From an uncultured Eubacteriales bacterium (lineage in GTDB: Bacteria > Bacillota > Clostridia > Peptostreptococcales > Anaerovoracaceae), in assembly GCA_900542295.1 (NCBI GenBank), contig UQNJ01000008.1, positions 24,151 through 88,150 of the forward strand: DNA of 64,000 bases. Reading direction: 5' to 3'. Shown here in pieces: positions 43,828 to 53,300 of the stretch. Each line of letters begins with the position of its first letter. The first letter of the stretch is position 1. The notes beneath the pieces are model-generated. The model searched no databases. It saw nothing but the letters and a program-made list of their open reading frames with translations, and was not told where the DNA came from. The position numbers and the translations under genes were made by a program.

Positions 43828-46800
43828 ATGAAAAAGTTCAAGGGAGTTCTAAACAGGCTGATTGTTACCGTATTGAGTGCGTCACTGATTGTTGCAATGA
43901 TGCCGTCTGCGATCGCCTTTGCGGCGCAGTCACCGTACAGCATTGATTACAGCAGGACTCGGGAAAGTGAGAAACGGCCGGATAATTTTTATAAAGCATT
44001 GACATTAGATGAAATGCTTAATCTGACAAACAAAAATCAATCCTATGATATGAGTGACATATGGGATCTTACGGGGGATTATGATCCTGTAGAGTTCTTT
44101 GAACTTAATGAGATCAAAGCTGCGGGAGGCACTGTAGAAGCAACTGATATAGGAGCCGGAGATGCGTTCGGGATGAGCAGGCATTATAATGTTAACTATA
44201 ATGGTAAGGCTTATGAGGCAGTAGGGAGAATATACGGTCTTGGCCTCATGCCTTTTGGCGATTATAAAAACGAAGTTTCAGTTAAAACTGAGATTGGAAA
44301 CCGAGTAAACGCAGTATTTCCTTATCAAGGAGAAGATGATCCGTGGAATGTTAAGATTGCAAAATACAGCATGTCTAATATAGGGGGCTTTACTAATGCA
44401 TGGGATATAAAGCAGCTTTACGAGCCATATACCTATTACTTGAGAACCGGAGGATATGAAGAATATATTGACAGCATATACATGGTTTCAATTGAGAGCA
44501 AGAATGACAAGAACGCTGAGCGTTTTATGTTTGTTGCAGCTACCGATCCTTCGGATGATGTTGAGTCAATGGAAATATCAAGGATACCGGATAAATTGGT
44601 GTATAATGGCTTGGAAACACTGGATACTACAGGCGGAAAAGTTAAAATCACATACAAAAACGGAGATATCAGGGAATTAGAAATGACTCCGGATATGATT
44701 TTAGACTTTCCTGATATGAATAATCCCGGCGAGCATGATATAACCGTATCATACAGAGGGAAAACCGACACATACAAAATTAACATTATAGCCCCTTTGC
44801 TGGAATCGATATCTGTAGAAAAAGAGGGGATAAAAACAGAATACTATGTAGGTGATAAGCTTAATCTGGATAACGGAATGATAAAGCTTATTTATGATGA
44901 CGGAACTACTTCATATGCGGTAATAACGGAGGATATGATAACAGGCTTTGATACCGAAACACCGGGAGAGAAAACGGTTACTGTTACATATGAAGGCAAG
45001 ACCTGTAATTACAATATAACCGTGAGAGAGCCGGAGGTATCAGATGTTAGCATCCTATCTGTGCCGGACAGGATAGAATACAGATATACCAAGGATTATA
45101 AGATTGATGTTACAGGCGGAAAAATAGAAGCCTTTTATAATTCGGGTAAAACAGAAATTATAGATATTACAGAAGATATGGTAAGTGGCTTTGACGGTGA
45201 TGTTCTCGGTATACAGGAGATAACAGTTTCATATAAGGGAGGTAAAACTGTTTTTAATGTGGAAACTGTCCAAATGCCTGTTTACAAAGCTGAAATTAAA
45301 GGCATAGTCGATAAGGTATATACAGGACTGCCTGTAAAACAGCAGATAGAAGTGTGGGACGGTTCACAAAAGTTAAAAGAGGGTACCGATTATAAGTTAG
45401 GATATGAAAACAATATAAATGCCACATCTGCAGGAAATTATGCACAAGTTACTGTCACCGGAATGGGATATTACAGCGGGGAAGTAAGGGTTTCTTTTAA
45501 CATTGAGCCGGCTGTTTTTGAAGAAGCGCTTAAGCTTGAATATGACAGTGCCGAATATACGGGTCAGCCTTTGCAGCCAAAAGTAACTGTGGGCAATTTG
45601 GTTGAGGGTATTGATTTTTTGGTGGAATATGAAAATAATGTAAATGTTACCGACAAAGCGCTGGTAAGAGTAACAGCAATAGGAAATTATAAAGGGACAA
45701 AAGAAATATTCTTTTCTGTTAAACCCAAAGATATAGCAGATTTAAAAATAGAATTGGAATATGAGTATGTAGAGTATGATGGCAAGGTAAAGACTCCTGA
45801 TGTAAAGATTGAAGGTTTGGAAAGAGAAGTTCATTACAGAGTTGTATACTTAAACAGCATCAAAATAGGGGAAGCTAAGGTAGTTATTACAGGAGCGGGC
45901 AATTACACAGGAAAGGTAATAAGAACTTTTGAAATAAAAGGTACAAATTTAATTTTTGACGGTAAAGATATAAAAAGAGTATCGGGAAGAAACAGATATG
46001 AAACAGCAACTCTAGTAGCAGATAATCTTAAGCTTAGCCTGGGAATTGATAAGTTTGATACTGTAATAGTGGCAAGTGGAGAAACTTATGCCGATGCACT
46101 TTCAGGAAGCTATCTTGCAAAAGTCAAAGAGGCTCCTATATTGCTTACAAACAGATATAATGAGGGTATAGTCAAGGAATATATAAAAGCAAACTTAAAA
46201 CCCGGAGGAAAGATATATCTTCTGGGCGGTACGGGGGCAGTTTCGCAGAACCTTGAAAATTCACTCAAGTTCACTTATGGTGTTGAGCGTCTTGGTGGTT
46301 CTGACAGATTTGAAACAAATATAAATATTTTAGATGCAGCAGGAATAGAAAACGAGGAGCTCCTGATTTGCTCGGCATGGGATTTTGCAGACAGTTTATC
46401 AAGTTCTGCGGTTGGTAAACCGATACTGCTTGTAGATACTCATTTGAATAATGCTCAGAAAACAATCATAAAAAAAGCCCCGTCAGATATCTGCTATCTG
46501 ATAGGGGGAAAAGGAGCCGTAAGACCTGATGCGGAAAATGAGATAAAAGCTGCCGGGAAGAAAGTTATAAGGATTGCCGGAGAAAACAGGTACCAGACTT
46601 CTGTCGAAGTGGCAAAAACATTCTTCGGAAAGGATAATGCCGCTATAATGGTAGCTTACGGAGATGATTTTCCTGATGGGCTTGTAGGAGGTCCATTGGG
46701 AGCTTCAATAGGTATGCCTTTAATTTTAACAAACGAGAGAAACACTTCTTCAGCAGCAGAATATGCAAAGAGTGCGAATACTGAAAGAATAGTTGTTCTT

Positions 46801-47190
46801 GGGGGTTCTGATTTGATTTCAGATGAAGCTGTAGATGCTGTTATGCCGGATAACGGCGGTGAAAATCCTGATCCGGGTGAAACAGTAATAGAAAAGAGCA
46901 TAGAAGCAGTTGCAGCTTCATTGGGACTCACATATGAAGGTCCTAAGGCATATGAGATGATAGGAGCAAAAGCAGGAGCAACTTACGGAAACGGAATTGA
47001 AATCTATGAATATGATGAAAACTCTGAGGCATATCGCAAGATAATAAGCGAAGAAGGCTATGATATAATGGAGGGATTTACAGTAAGGGCTACTGCCTAT
47101 AACAGCGGTATAGTAATCATTTACAGCGGCGAAGGAGTTATGGATAATAAGTTGTTGGAAAAATTTAAAGCATTAAAATTTTTAAAGTAG
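43828..47190 (+). CDS. Large secreted cell-wall protein with Ig-like repeats and a triple CWB2 module
   Basis: The 1120-residue protein has a signal peptide (cleavage near AIAFA-AQ, ~32), an N-terminal region of unknown fold (33-240), three Big_3-like Ig domains (about 245-485, each with a YxNG...DITVSY pattern), three further beta-rich repeats (about 487-710: DYKLGYENNINAT, FLVEYENNVNVT and similar), then three CWB2 repeats (about 715-1010: SGRNRYETATLVAD, GGSDRFETNINIL, AGENRYQTSVEVAK), and a C-terminal domain (1015-1120). CWB2 (PF04122) binds a wall polymer non-covalently in Clostridioides difficile. GGAAGGAGAG precedes the ATG. It lies between two polymer loci. Confidence 0.88.
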   Translation: MKKFKGVLNRLIVTVLSASLIVAMMPSAIAFAAQSPYSIDYSRTRESEKRPDNFYKALTLDEMLNLTNKNQSYDMSDIWDLTGDYDPVEFFELNEIKAAGGTVEATDIGAGDAFGMSRHYNVNYNGKAYEAVGRIYGLGLMPFGDYKNEVSVKTEIGNRVNAVFPYQGEDDPWNVKIAKYSMSNIGGFTNAWDIKQLYEPYTYYLRTGGYEEYIDSIYMVSIESKNDKNAERFMFVAATDPSDDVESMEISRIPDKLVYNGLETLDTTGGKVKITYKNGDIRELEMTPDMILDFPDMNNPGEHDITVSYRGKTDTYKINIIAPLLESISVEKEGIKTEYYVGDKLNLDNGMIKLIYDDGTTSYAVITEDMITGFDTETPGEKTVTVTYEGKTCNYNITVREPEVSDVSILSVPDRIEYRYTKDYKIDVTGGKIEAFYNSGKTEIIDITEDMVSGFDGDVLGIQEITVSYKGGKTVFNVETVQMPVYKAEIKGIVDKVYTGLPVKQQIEVWDGSQKLKEGTDYKLGYENNINATSAGNYAQVTVTGMGYYSGEVRVSFNIEPAVFEEALKLEYDSAEYTGQPLQPKVTVGNLVEGIDFLVEYENNVNVTDKALVRVTAIGNYKGTKEIFFSVKPKDIADLKIELEYEYVEYDGKVKTPDVKIEGLEREVHYRVVYLNSIKIGEAKVVITGAGNYTGKVIRTFEIKGTNLIFDGKDIKRVSGRNRYETATLVADNLKLSLGIDKFDTVIVASGETYADALSGSYLAKVKEAPILLTNRYNEGIVKEYIKANLKPGGKIYLLGGTGAVSQNLENSLKFTYGVERLGGSDRFETNINILDAAGIENEELLICSAWDFADSLSSSAVGKPILLVDTHLNNAQKTIIKKAPSDICYLIGGKGAVRPDAENEIKAAGKKVIRIAGENRYQTSVEVAKTFFGKDNAAIMVAYGDDFPDGLVGGPLGASIGMPLILTNERNTSSAAEYAKSANTERIVVLGGSDLISDEAVDAVMPDNGGENPDPGETVIEKSIEAVAASLGLTYEGPKAYEMIGAKAGATYGNGIEIYEYDENSEAYRKIISEEGYDIMEGFTVRATAYNSGIVIIYSGEGVMDNKLLEKFKALKFLK
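46291..46322 (+). repeat. 32-bp exact direct repeat, copy 1 (inside the first CWB2 gene)
   Basis: The 32 bases starting CTTGGTGGTTCTGACAGATT are identical to 47633-47664. They encode the second CWB2 repeat's LGGSDRFETN core and are in the same codon frame in both genes. Confidence 0.9.
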
Positions 47191-47206
47191 TTGGAGGTAA
47201 AGGGAA

Positions 47207-48565
47207 ATGAAAATAAAATATAGGATTATGAAAAGAATCATTCCGCTGACATTATGTTTGACGATGATGTTTTCAATGCTTTCACTGAGTACGGCATCTG
47301 CGGCGGGCGCTGATATGAGAATTGCCGGAAGCAACAGGTATCAGACGGCTATGCTTGTTGCAGACAGCTTAAAGGAACAGCTTAATGTTGATAAATTTGA
47401 AACAATAATAGTAGCCAGCGGAGAGACTTATGCCGATGCGTTGGCAGGAAGCTACTTGGCTTGTGTAAAAAGAGCACCTATACTTATTGTAAATAAGTAT
47501 AACGAAGCAACTGTTAAAAATTATATAGTAAAAAATATCAAAACAAACGGAACTATATATCTTTTAGGTGGAACAGGAGCAGTATCAAAAGATTTTGAAA
47601 GCTCTCTGAAGTCTGTCGGAAAAGTTAAAAGGCTTGGTGGTTCTGACAGATTTGAAACAAATATGAAGATTTTAAATGAAGCCGGTATCGGAAACGAAGA
47701 AATCCTGCTATGCTCCGCAATGAATTTTGCCGACAGCCTGTCTGCTTCAGCGGTAGGAAAACCAATTTTACTTGTGGATACAACTCTCAACGAAGCACAG
47801 AAAAACTTGATTAAACAAGCTGGGACTGATGTGTGCTATATGATAGGCGGAACTGCTGCAGTAAGCACTGCCGTTGAAAATCAGCTTATCTATTTGGGCA
47901 AACAAGCTGAAAGAATTGCAGGAGAAAATAGATTTGAAACTTCTGCATATGTTGCCGAAACATTTTTCGGAATATATGAAAATACAGTTGTAGTCGCCTC
48001 AGGAGATGATTTCCCTGACGGTCTTGTTGGAGGACCGCTTAGTGCAGCCATGGGAGTACCGCTTATTCTTGTAAATGATATGAATGTATATTTTGCTTCG
48101 GCTTATACGGGACTTTCGGTAACCGAATACATAGTAGCATTGGGCGGCAAAAGTCTTATTTCGGATCGTACGATTGAAAGTCTGAGACCGATGTCGTTAA
48201 AGGTGCTTAATCTTGTAAACAAAGAGCGTAATGCGGCAGGTCTTGACAGCCTTGCAATTGATAAGGGAGTTAATATAGTTGCACAGGTTAAGGCACTTGA
48301 TATGGCTTATAACGGATACTTTGATCATGTTTCACCGACATACGGTGATCCGTTTGAAATGCTTGAATTCTTCGGCATAGAGTTTATGACAGCAGGGGAA
48401 AATATAGCTCAAGGACCTTGGACACCTGAGCAAGTAATGGACATTTGGATGAATTCACCGGGTCACAGAGCAAATATTTTAGATCCTGATTTTACTCATA
48501 TAGGAATAGGATATACCATAGATGAATGGGGAATTCCGTATTGGACTCAGATGTTTATAGGATAA
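47207..48565 (+). CDS. Secreted CWB2-anchored CAP-domain protein
   Basis: The 452-residue protein has a signal peptide (TLCLTMMFSMLSLSTASAAG, cleavage near 33), three CWB2 repeats (about 37-330: AGSNRYQTAMLVAD, GGSDRFETNMKIL, AGENRFETSAYVAE) and a C-terminal CAP/SCP domain (about 335-452) with LNLVNKERNAAGLDSLAI, the His-containing YFDHVSPTYGDPFEML, AGENIAQGPWTPEQVMDIWM and NSPGHRANILDPDFTHIGIG. CAP proteins are extracellular, with roles from lipid binding to wall remodelling. It follows the large CWB2 gene by 16 bases with TTGGAGG as ribosome site. Confidence 0.92.
   Translation: MKIKYRIMKRIIPLTLCLTMMFSMLSLSTASAAGADMRIAGSNRYQTAMLVADSLKEQLNVDKFETIIVASGETYADALAGSYLACVKRAPILIVNKYNEATVKNYIVKNIKTNGTIYLLGGTGAVSKDFESSLKSVGKVKRLGGSDRFETNMKILNEAGIGNEEILLCSAMNFADSLSASAVGKPILLVDTTLNEAQKNLIKQAGTDVCYMIGGTAAVSTAVENQLIYLGKQAERIAGENRFETSAYVAETFFGIYENTVVVASGDDFPDGLVGGPLSAAMGVPLILVNDMNVYFASAYTGLSVTEYIVALGGKSLISDRTIESLRPMSLKVLNLVNKERNAAGLDSLAIDKGVNIVAQVKALDMAYNGYFDHVSPTYGDPFEMLEFFGIEFMTAGENIAQGPWTPEQVMDIWMNSPGHRANILDPDFTHIGIGYTIDEWGIPYWTQMFIG
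47633..47664 (+). repeat. 32-bp exact direct repeat, copy 2 (inside the CAP-CWB2 gene)
   Basis: This is identical to 46291-46322, 1342 bases away in direct orientation. Recombination between the two would remove 1342 bases and fuse the first gene, in frame, to the CAP domain of the second. Confidence 0.9.
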
Positions 48566-48575
48566 AGTAATTAGA

Positions 48576-48606
48576 AAGGCTGTTGATTTTTCAACAGTCT
48601 TTTTAT
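48576..48606 (+). terminator. Terminator after the CAP-CWB2 gene
   Basis: AAGGCTGTTGA pairs with TCAACAGTCTT around a TTTT loop, and a T run follows. Confidence 0.85.
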
Positions 48607-48644
48607 ATTTTTCAGCGTTGACCGCCAGAGTAATATGTTTTCTG

Positions 48645-48673
48645 TTGCATAACCTATATGTATATGAGATAAT
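48645..48673 (+). promoter_or_regulatory. Promoter of the third CWB2 gene
   Basis: TTGCAT (48645-48650) and GATAAT (48668-48673) have a 17-base spacer, 37 bases before the start. Confidence 0.6.
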
Positions 48674-48710
48674 TTATATATAAGGGTTAAGTCTTAGATG
48701 GAGGATTATT

Positions 48711-50456
48711 ATGAAACGTAAAAGAGTAATTAGTCTAATTATGACTGTTGCATTATTGATGGCTGCAATACCTCTCAATACATTTGCAGATGAAAAGGTA
48801 CTGACGGATATAGATATAGTAAAAAATGAACAGGCTGTTAACTACAAGGGACAGCCTTTTAACAGCAGTAGTATATGCGTAACGGCAATATACGATGATG
48901 GCTCTTCCTCATTCATATCAGATGAGGAATATGACATAGCAAACTACAATTCCGATAAAGCGGGACAGGTTGAGATAACAATTGCATATGGCGGATTAAG
49001 TAAAGATGTATTGATAGATATTACAGACAGTGATTTTTTGTATCCTATAGGCAAAGAAGTATCGTTGTCGGTAATGTCAGGAACAGATGCTGTCGCTTTT
49101 TGGAAAAGTTCCGATGAAAATATATTTGAAATAACAGATACAAAAAGCACATGGGCAGCAGATAAACTTGAATATAAGCAAACGGTTGATATAAAGACTC
49201 TTAATTCGGGAGTAGCCGTTTTAACATGCAGCACTTCTGATGGGAGACTTGTTGGAGAAGCTGTAATCTCTGTAAGCAAGCCTGTAGAGAAACTTTCAGT
49301 AACCGAAGAAATCTATGCGATAACCGGACAGCAGTATGAACTTGATGCTGTGATGGCTCCTGCCGATGCAGACGAACAGCGAGTTTCATGGTCAAGCAGC
49401 GACATGGATATTGTAGTTGTAAGCAGACAAGGTACAGTGACGGCTAAGAAAGTAGGGGATGCAATCATAACGGCATCCTCATGGGATGGAAAACATACTG
49501 CGGAATGTATTGTTCATGTTATTGAACCTGGTAGTTTTAAACCTGAAGATATAATATTTGCTAAATCAGATAATGTGCGTATTTTCGGCAGCAACAGATA
49601 TGAAACTTCCATCAAGGCAGCAGATGAGATGAAGAAAGGATTGGGAATATCCAAATTTGATAATATCATAGTTGCTTCAGGTGACAATTATGCAGATGCT
49701 TTGTCCGGAAGCTATCTTGCAAAAATTAAAAAGGCACCTGTTCTGGTCATTGGGGCCGATTGGCCAAATCAGCGTCGGGCGTATGAATATATAAATAAGA
49801 ATCTTTCTACCGACGGAACAGTGTATATACTGGGAGGAACCGGTGCAGTTTCGGAAGAGTTTGAGAAGGCATTGTCCGGTTTACAGGTGAAAAGGCTTTC
49901 GGGAGAAGACAGGTGGATGACAAATCTGGCAATCCTTCAAGAAACAGGATTAGGTGAAGACGGAGTTGTTGTTTGTTCAGGAACGGAGTTTGCAGATAGT
50001 TTATCTGCCTCAGCAGCAGGAAGACCTATATTGCTGGTAGATGAGATACTAAATGAACGCCAGCGTGAGTATGTTGCTGCGCAAAATGTCCAATACTGCC
50101 TGATAGGCGGAGAAGGCGCTGTCAGCAGGGATGTTGAAGATGAAATGGCGCAATACGGTGAAACAAAGAGAGTTGAAGGTGTCAACAGATTTGAAACATC
50201 AGCAGCAGTAGCAAGGGAATTCTTCGGAGTGAACAGTGAAAGAAAACCAGTGGTATTTGCATACGGAGAAAATTTCCCTGACGGATTGTCGGGAGGCCCT
50301 TTAGCAATGGTTCTTGGTGCACCTGTAATTCTGATAGATAACAGAAATATAAAGCCGGCCGGAGATTATGTAAAGGACAGCGGGGTTTATCAAAGTATAG
50401 TTATGGGAGGGCCTGCGTTAATCAATGATGATTCAATAGAAAAAATAATGAATTAA
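48711..50456 (+). CDS. Secreted Ig-like/CWB2 cell-wall protein
   Basis: The 581-residue protein has a signal peptide (cleavage near NTFA-DEK, ~26), an Ig-like Big_3/4 domain (about 30-105), a second beta-rich region (105-190), a Big_2-like domain (about 193-272, with SWSSSDMDIVVVSRQGTVTA) and three CWB2 repeats (about 285-581: GSNRYETSIKAAD, GEDRWMTNLAIL, GVNRFETSAAVAR). GGAGG precedes the ATG. It has its own promoter and terminator, so it is expressed apart from the two CWB2 genes upstream. Confidence 0.9.
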   Translation: MKRKRVISLIMTVALLMAAIPLNTFADEKVLTDIDIVKNEQAVNYKGQPFNSSSICVTAIYDDGSSSFISDEEYDIANYNSDKAGQVEITIAYGGLSKDVLIDITDSDFLYPIGKEVSLSVMSGTDAVAFWKSSDENIFEITDTKSTWAADKLEYKQTVDIKTLNSGVAVLTCSTSDGRLVGEAVISVSKPVEKLSVTEEIYAITGQQYELDAVMAPADADEQRVSWSSSDMDIVVVSRQGTVTAKKVGDAIITASSWDGKHTAECIVHVIEPGSFKPEDIIFAKSDNVRIFGSNRYETSIKAADEMKKGLGISKFDNIIVASGDNYADALSGSYLAKIKKAPVLVIGADWPNQRRAYEYINKNLSTDGTVYILGGTGAVSEEFEKALSGLQVKRLSGEDRWMTNLAILQETGLGEDGVVVCSGTEFADSLSASAAGRPILLVDEILNERQREYVAAQNVQYCLIGGEGAVSRDVEDEMAQYGETKRVEGVNRFETSAAVAREFFGVNSERKPVVFAYGENFPDGLSGGPLAMVLGAPVILIDNRNIKPAGDYVKDSGVYQSIVMGGPALINDDSIEKIMN

Positions 50457-50482
50457 ATACCGGGTATTTGTCAGCCCGATAT

Positions 50483-50533
50483 AACACCCCTTTTATCAGA
50501 CGAAAGAAGACTTTGATGCAAGGGGTGTTTTAT
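50483..50533 (+). terminator. Terminator of the third CWB2 gene
   Basis: AACACCCCTT (50483-50492) pairs with AAGGGGTGTT (50520-50529), followed by TTATT. Confidence 0.75.
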
Positions 50534-50617
50534 TAAGGTGAAGACTTTCTTAAACATTGATTTTTTGAACAAAAAATAGTATACTTATAATGTATATTCA
50601 AATTTTAAAGGTGTATA

Positions 50618-52135
50618 ATGCGTTTACAAAATTCCGCACGAAATATAAAGGCCGCATGGATATTGCAGATTGTACATATACTAAGTCAATTTGTAAGCAG
50701 AACGGCTGTTATTAAGGTGCTGACAATAGAATATGTGGGTCTCAGCGGGCTTTTCAGCAATGTTCTGATGATGCTTTCTCTTGCAGAACTTGGAATCGGT
50801 GAAGCCATAATTTTCAGCATGTACGGTCCCATAGCAAGAGGCGAAAAAGATAATATAGGGGCGATAATGGGCTTTTATAAAAAGGTCTATATTTCCGTAG
50901 GAATTTTTATCATGGCGGCAGGCCTTGCAATAACTCCATGGATAGATTTTTTTATAAAGGACATGCCTGAAATACCTGAAATTTACTGGATATATGCCCT
51001 TTATGTGATAAATTCGTCAGTATCTTACTTTTTTTCATATAAAACAGCATTTATTACAGCAAATCAAAGCAATTCTGTAGTAGTTATCAATAACGGACTG
51101 TGGGAAGTTGCAATGGTTACAGTGCAGGTTATATTGCTTATAGCAACGAAAAATTACATTCTGTATATGATTATAGGAATAGTCTTTGTGCTTTGCAGAA
51201 ATATAAGTATTTCTGCAATTGCCGACAAGAGATATCCTGTTTTGAAAGAAAAGACAAAAGTGCCTCTTTCAAAGGAAATTTTTGGAGAAATCAAAAAAAA
51301 TACCGGTGCAATGGTCTTTCACAAAATAGGAACTATAATAGTTTTTGCTACGGACAACCTGATTCTTTCAAAATTCGTAGGGCTTATAAGTGTTGGAATA
51401 TATGCAAATTATTACACGATAACCAATGCGGTAACTGTATTTATAAATAAATTTTTTCAGGCTATTTCTGCAAGTGTGGGAAACCTTGCAGTAAATGAAT
51501 CCTCAGAAAGACAGGAACAGACTTTCTTCAGAACGCTTTTTATAAATTTCTGGATGTACGCTTTTTCATGCTGCTGTCTTTTCAATCTTATGAATCCTTT
51601 CATAAACGATATATGGTTAGGCGAAGGTTTCCTTTTTGAAAGAACAATAGTATTGCTTATGGTCATAAAGATATATTTTACCGGTATGAGAGGTTCGGTT
51701 CAGACTTTCAAAAATGCAAAAGGTTTGTATTGGCAGAACAGATACATGCCGATTTATGAATCACTTATAAATCTTGCGGCGTCTTTAATTTTGGTAAGAT
51801 ATATAGGTGTAGCGGGGGTAATTGCCGGAACCATCATAAGTTCTGTAACGACTTGCGTATGGATAGAGCCGCATGTGCTTTATAAATACGGCTTCAAAAA
51901 ATCCGCAAAACAATTTGTGACTAAATATATAAGATACCTTGCGGCATTTGCAGTTATAATGGCAGTAACCTTTATATGTAATGCATTTGTTTGCGGCAGC
52001 GGAATAGTAAGCTTTATATTGAGATGCACCATATGCGTAACAGTTCCCAATATAATGATGATTGTGCTTTATGGAAGAAGTGAGGAATTTAAATACTGCA
52101 TGGGGCTTCTTAATAGGATGGTAAAAAAGATATAA
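50618..52135 (+). CDS. Oligosaccharide flippase-like membrane protein (MOP superfamily)
   Basis: The 505-residue protein has about twelve to fourteen helices and the start SRTAVIKVLTIEYVGLSGLF, SNVLMMLSLAELGIGEAI, typical of Wzx-type proteins that lead teichuronic or capsule blocks. FHKIGTIIVFATDNLILSKF sits mid-protein. It likely exports lipid-linked units made by this second block; it is clearly distinct from the flippase at 41086. AAAGGTG precedes the ATG and a TATAAT lies at 50589-50594. Confidence 0.82.
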   Translation: MRLQNSARNIKAAWILQIVHILSQFVSRTAVIKVLTIEYVGLSGLFSNVLMMLSLAELGIGEAIIFSMYGPIARGEKDNIGAIMGFYKKVYISVGIFIMAAGLAITPWIDFFIKDMPEIPEIYWIYALYVINSSVSYFFSYKTAFITANQSNSVVVINNGLWEVAMVTVQVILLIATKNYILYMIIGIVFVLCRNISISAIADKRYPVLKEKTKVPLSKEIFGEIKKNTGAMVFHKIGTIIVFATDNLILSKFVGLISVGIYANYYTITNAVTVFINKFFQAISASVGNLAVNESSERQEQTFFRTLFINFWMYAFSCCCLFNLMNPFINDIWLGEGFLFERTIVLLMVIKIYFTGMRGSVQTFKNAKGLYWQNRYMPIYESLINLAASLILVRYIGVAGVIAGTIISSVTTCVWIEPHVLYKYGFKKSAKQFVTKYIRYLAAFAVIMAVTFICNAFVCGSGIVSFILRCTICVTVPNIMMIVLYGRSEEFKYCMGLLNRMVKKI

Positions 52136-52136
52136 T

Positions 52137-53300
52137 ATGAAGAGAAAAATATTTAAAGCATTTGAAATGCTTTTGTTTATGATTTACAGTAGAATATATG
52201 CACTTTTTCATAGTATAGATGAAAAAAAGGTCTTATTTTTGTCAGAATCTCATGCAGTTCTTGACGGCAACCTGAAAGCCGTTTATGATGCTTTGAGCGG
52301 CGAATATGAAAAAAAAGTGTATGTAAAAGCCGATCGCAGACAGAAAGGAAACTTTTCAAAAATAGATTTATGGAAAGATTGTACGACAGCCGGATATATA
52401 ATGTTAGATGATTTTTTTGGTCTTACATCTGCAATGAGGCTTAGAAAAGGGCAGGAGCTGGTGCAGCTTTGGCATGGTTCGGGAGCATTTAAAAAGTTCG
52501 GATTCAGCCGTATAAATACGGGTGACAGAATAAAGAATGTCAACACAGGATATAGAAAATACACAAAAGCGGCAGTCACATCAGAGGCTGCAAGACCATG
52601 TTTTGCAGAAGCATTTGACATTCCTGCTGATAGAGTGCAGGCTGTGGGAAGCCCGAGAACGGATATGTTTTTTGACGAAAAAAAGATTTATGAAGCAAGG
52701 AATCGAGTGTATGATTCGTATCCGGAACTTAAAGACAAAAAAATAATTCTTATTGCGCCTACATACAGAGGAAGAAAGGTCGAAGATGCCTGTTACGATT
52801 TTGAACGGCTCGGGCTTGAACGCATAATTGAATCTTTAGATGATTCTTACCATATCGTTACCAAGTGGCATCCGGCTCTTTACAACAATATTAGAATAGG
52901 CAAATGCAAGCTTCCGGATTTAACTTCCGAGAATCTGAAAAATCGTATTACAGATGTTTCGGCATATGGGGACATAAATGATGTTCTTACGATTTCGGAT
53001 ATACTTGTAACAGATTATTCATCTGTTATCTTTGACTATTTTCTGCTGGACAGGCCTGTGATATACTTTATATATGATAAAGATGAATACAGCAGAAGCA
53101 GAGGTCTGTATTTTGATTTTAAAGATTACATTTATGGTGAAACCGCCTCAGACAGCGATGAACTTCTGGCGGCCATAAAGGCGGAAAATATGCATAATGA
53201 GCTGAGGAAGAATTTCAATGAAAAGTTTCTGAAGGCATGTGACGGCAATTCAACTTCAAGAGTTGTAAAGTGGGTATTTGAAGGAGACCGGAAGCAATGA
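52137..53300 (+). CDS. CDP-glycerol/ribitol glycerophosphotransferase family protein
   Basis: The 387-residue protein belongs to the teichoic acid polymer transferase family (TagB/TagF/TarL fold). QLWHGSGAFKKFGFSRINTG holds the catalytic His, and IVTKWHPALYNN and LVTDYSSVIFDYFLLDRPVI form the CDP-polyol site. It would transfer glycerol- or ribitol-phosphate to a sugar acceptor; tarI and tarJ 2-3 kb downstream favour ribitol. The ribosome site is poor, so coupling to the flippase gene is likely. The stop overlaps the next start by four bases. Confidence 0.87.
   Translation: MKRKIFKAFEMLLFMIYSRIYALFHSIDEKKVLFLSESHAVLDGNLKAVYDALSGEYEKKVYVKADRRQKGNFSKIDLWKDCTTAGYIMLDDFFGLTSAMRLRKGQELVQLWHGSGAFKKFGFSRINTGDRIKNVNTGYRKYTKAAVTSEAARPCFAEAFDIPADRVQAVGSPRTDMFFDEKKIYEARNRVYDSYPELKDKKIILIAPTYRGRKVEDACYDFERLGLERIIESLDDSYHIVTKWHPALYNNIRIGKCKLPDLTSENLKNRITDVSAYGDINDVLTISDILVTDYSSVIFDYFLLDRPVIYFIYDKDEYSRSRGLYFDFKDYIYGETASDSDELLAAIKAENMHNELRKNFNEKFLKACDGNSTSRVVKWVFEGDRKQ

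Noticed and set aside
43828..50456. S-layer precursor of the SlpA type
   Set aside because: The CWB2 modules fit, but none of the three proteins shows the two-subunit SlpA layout or a clear internal cleavage region, so they are called only wall proteins.
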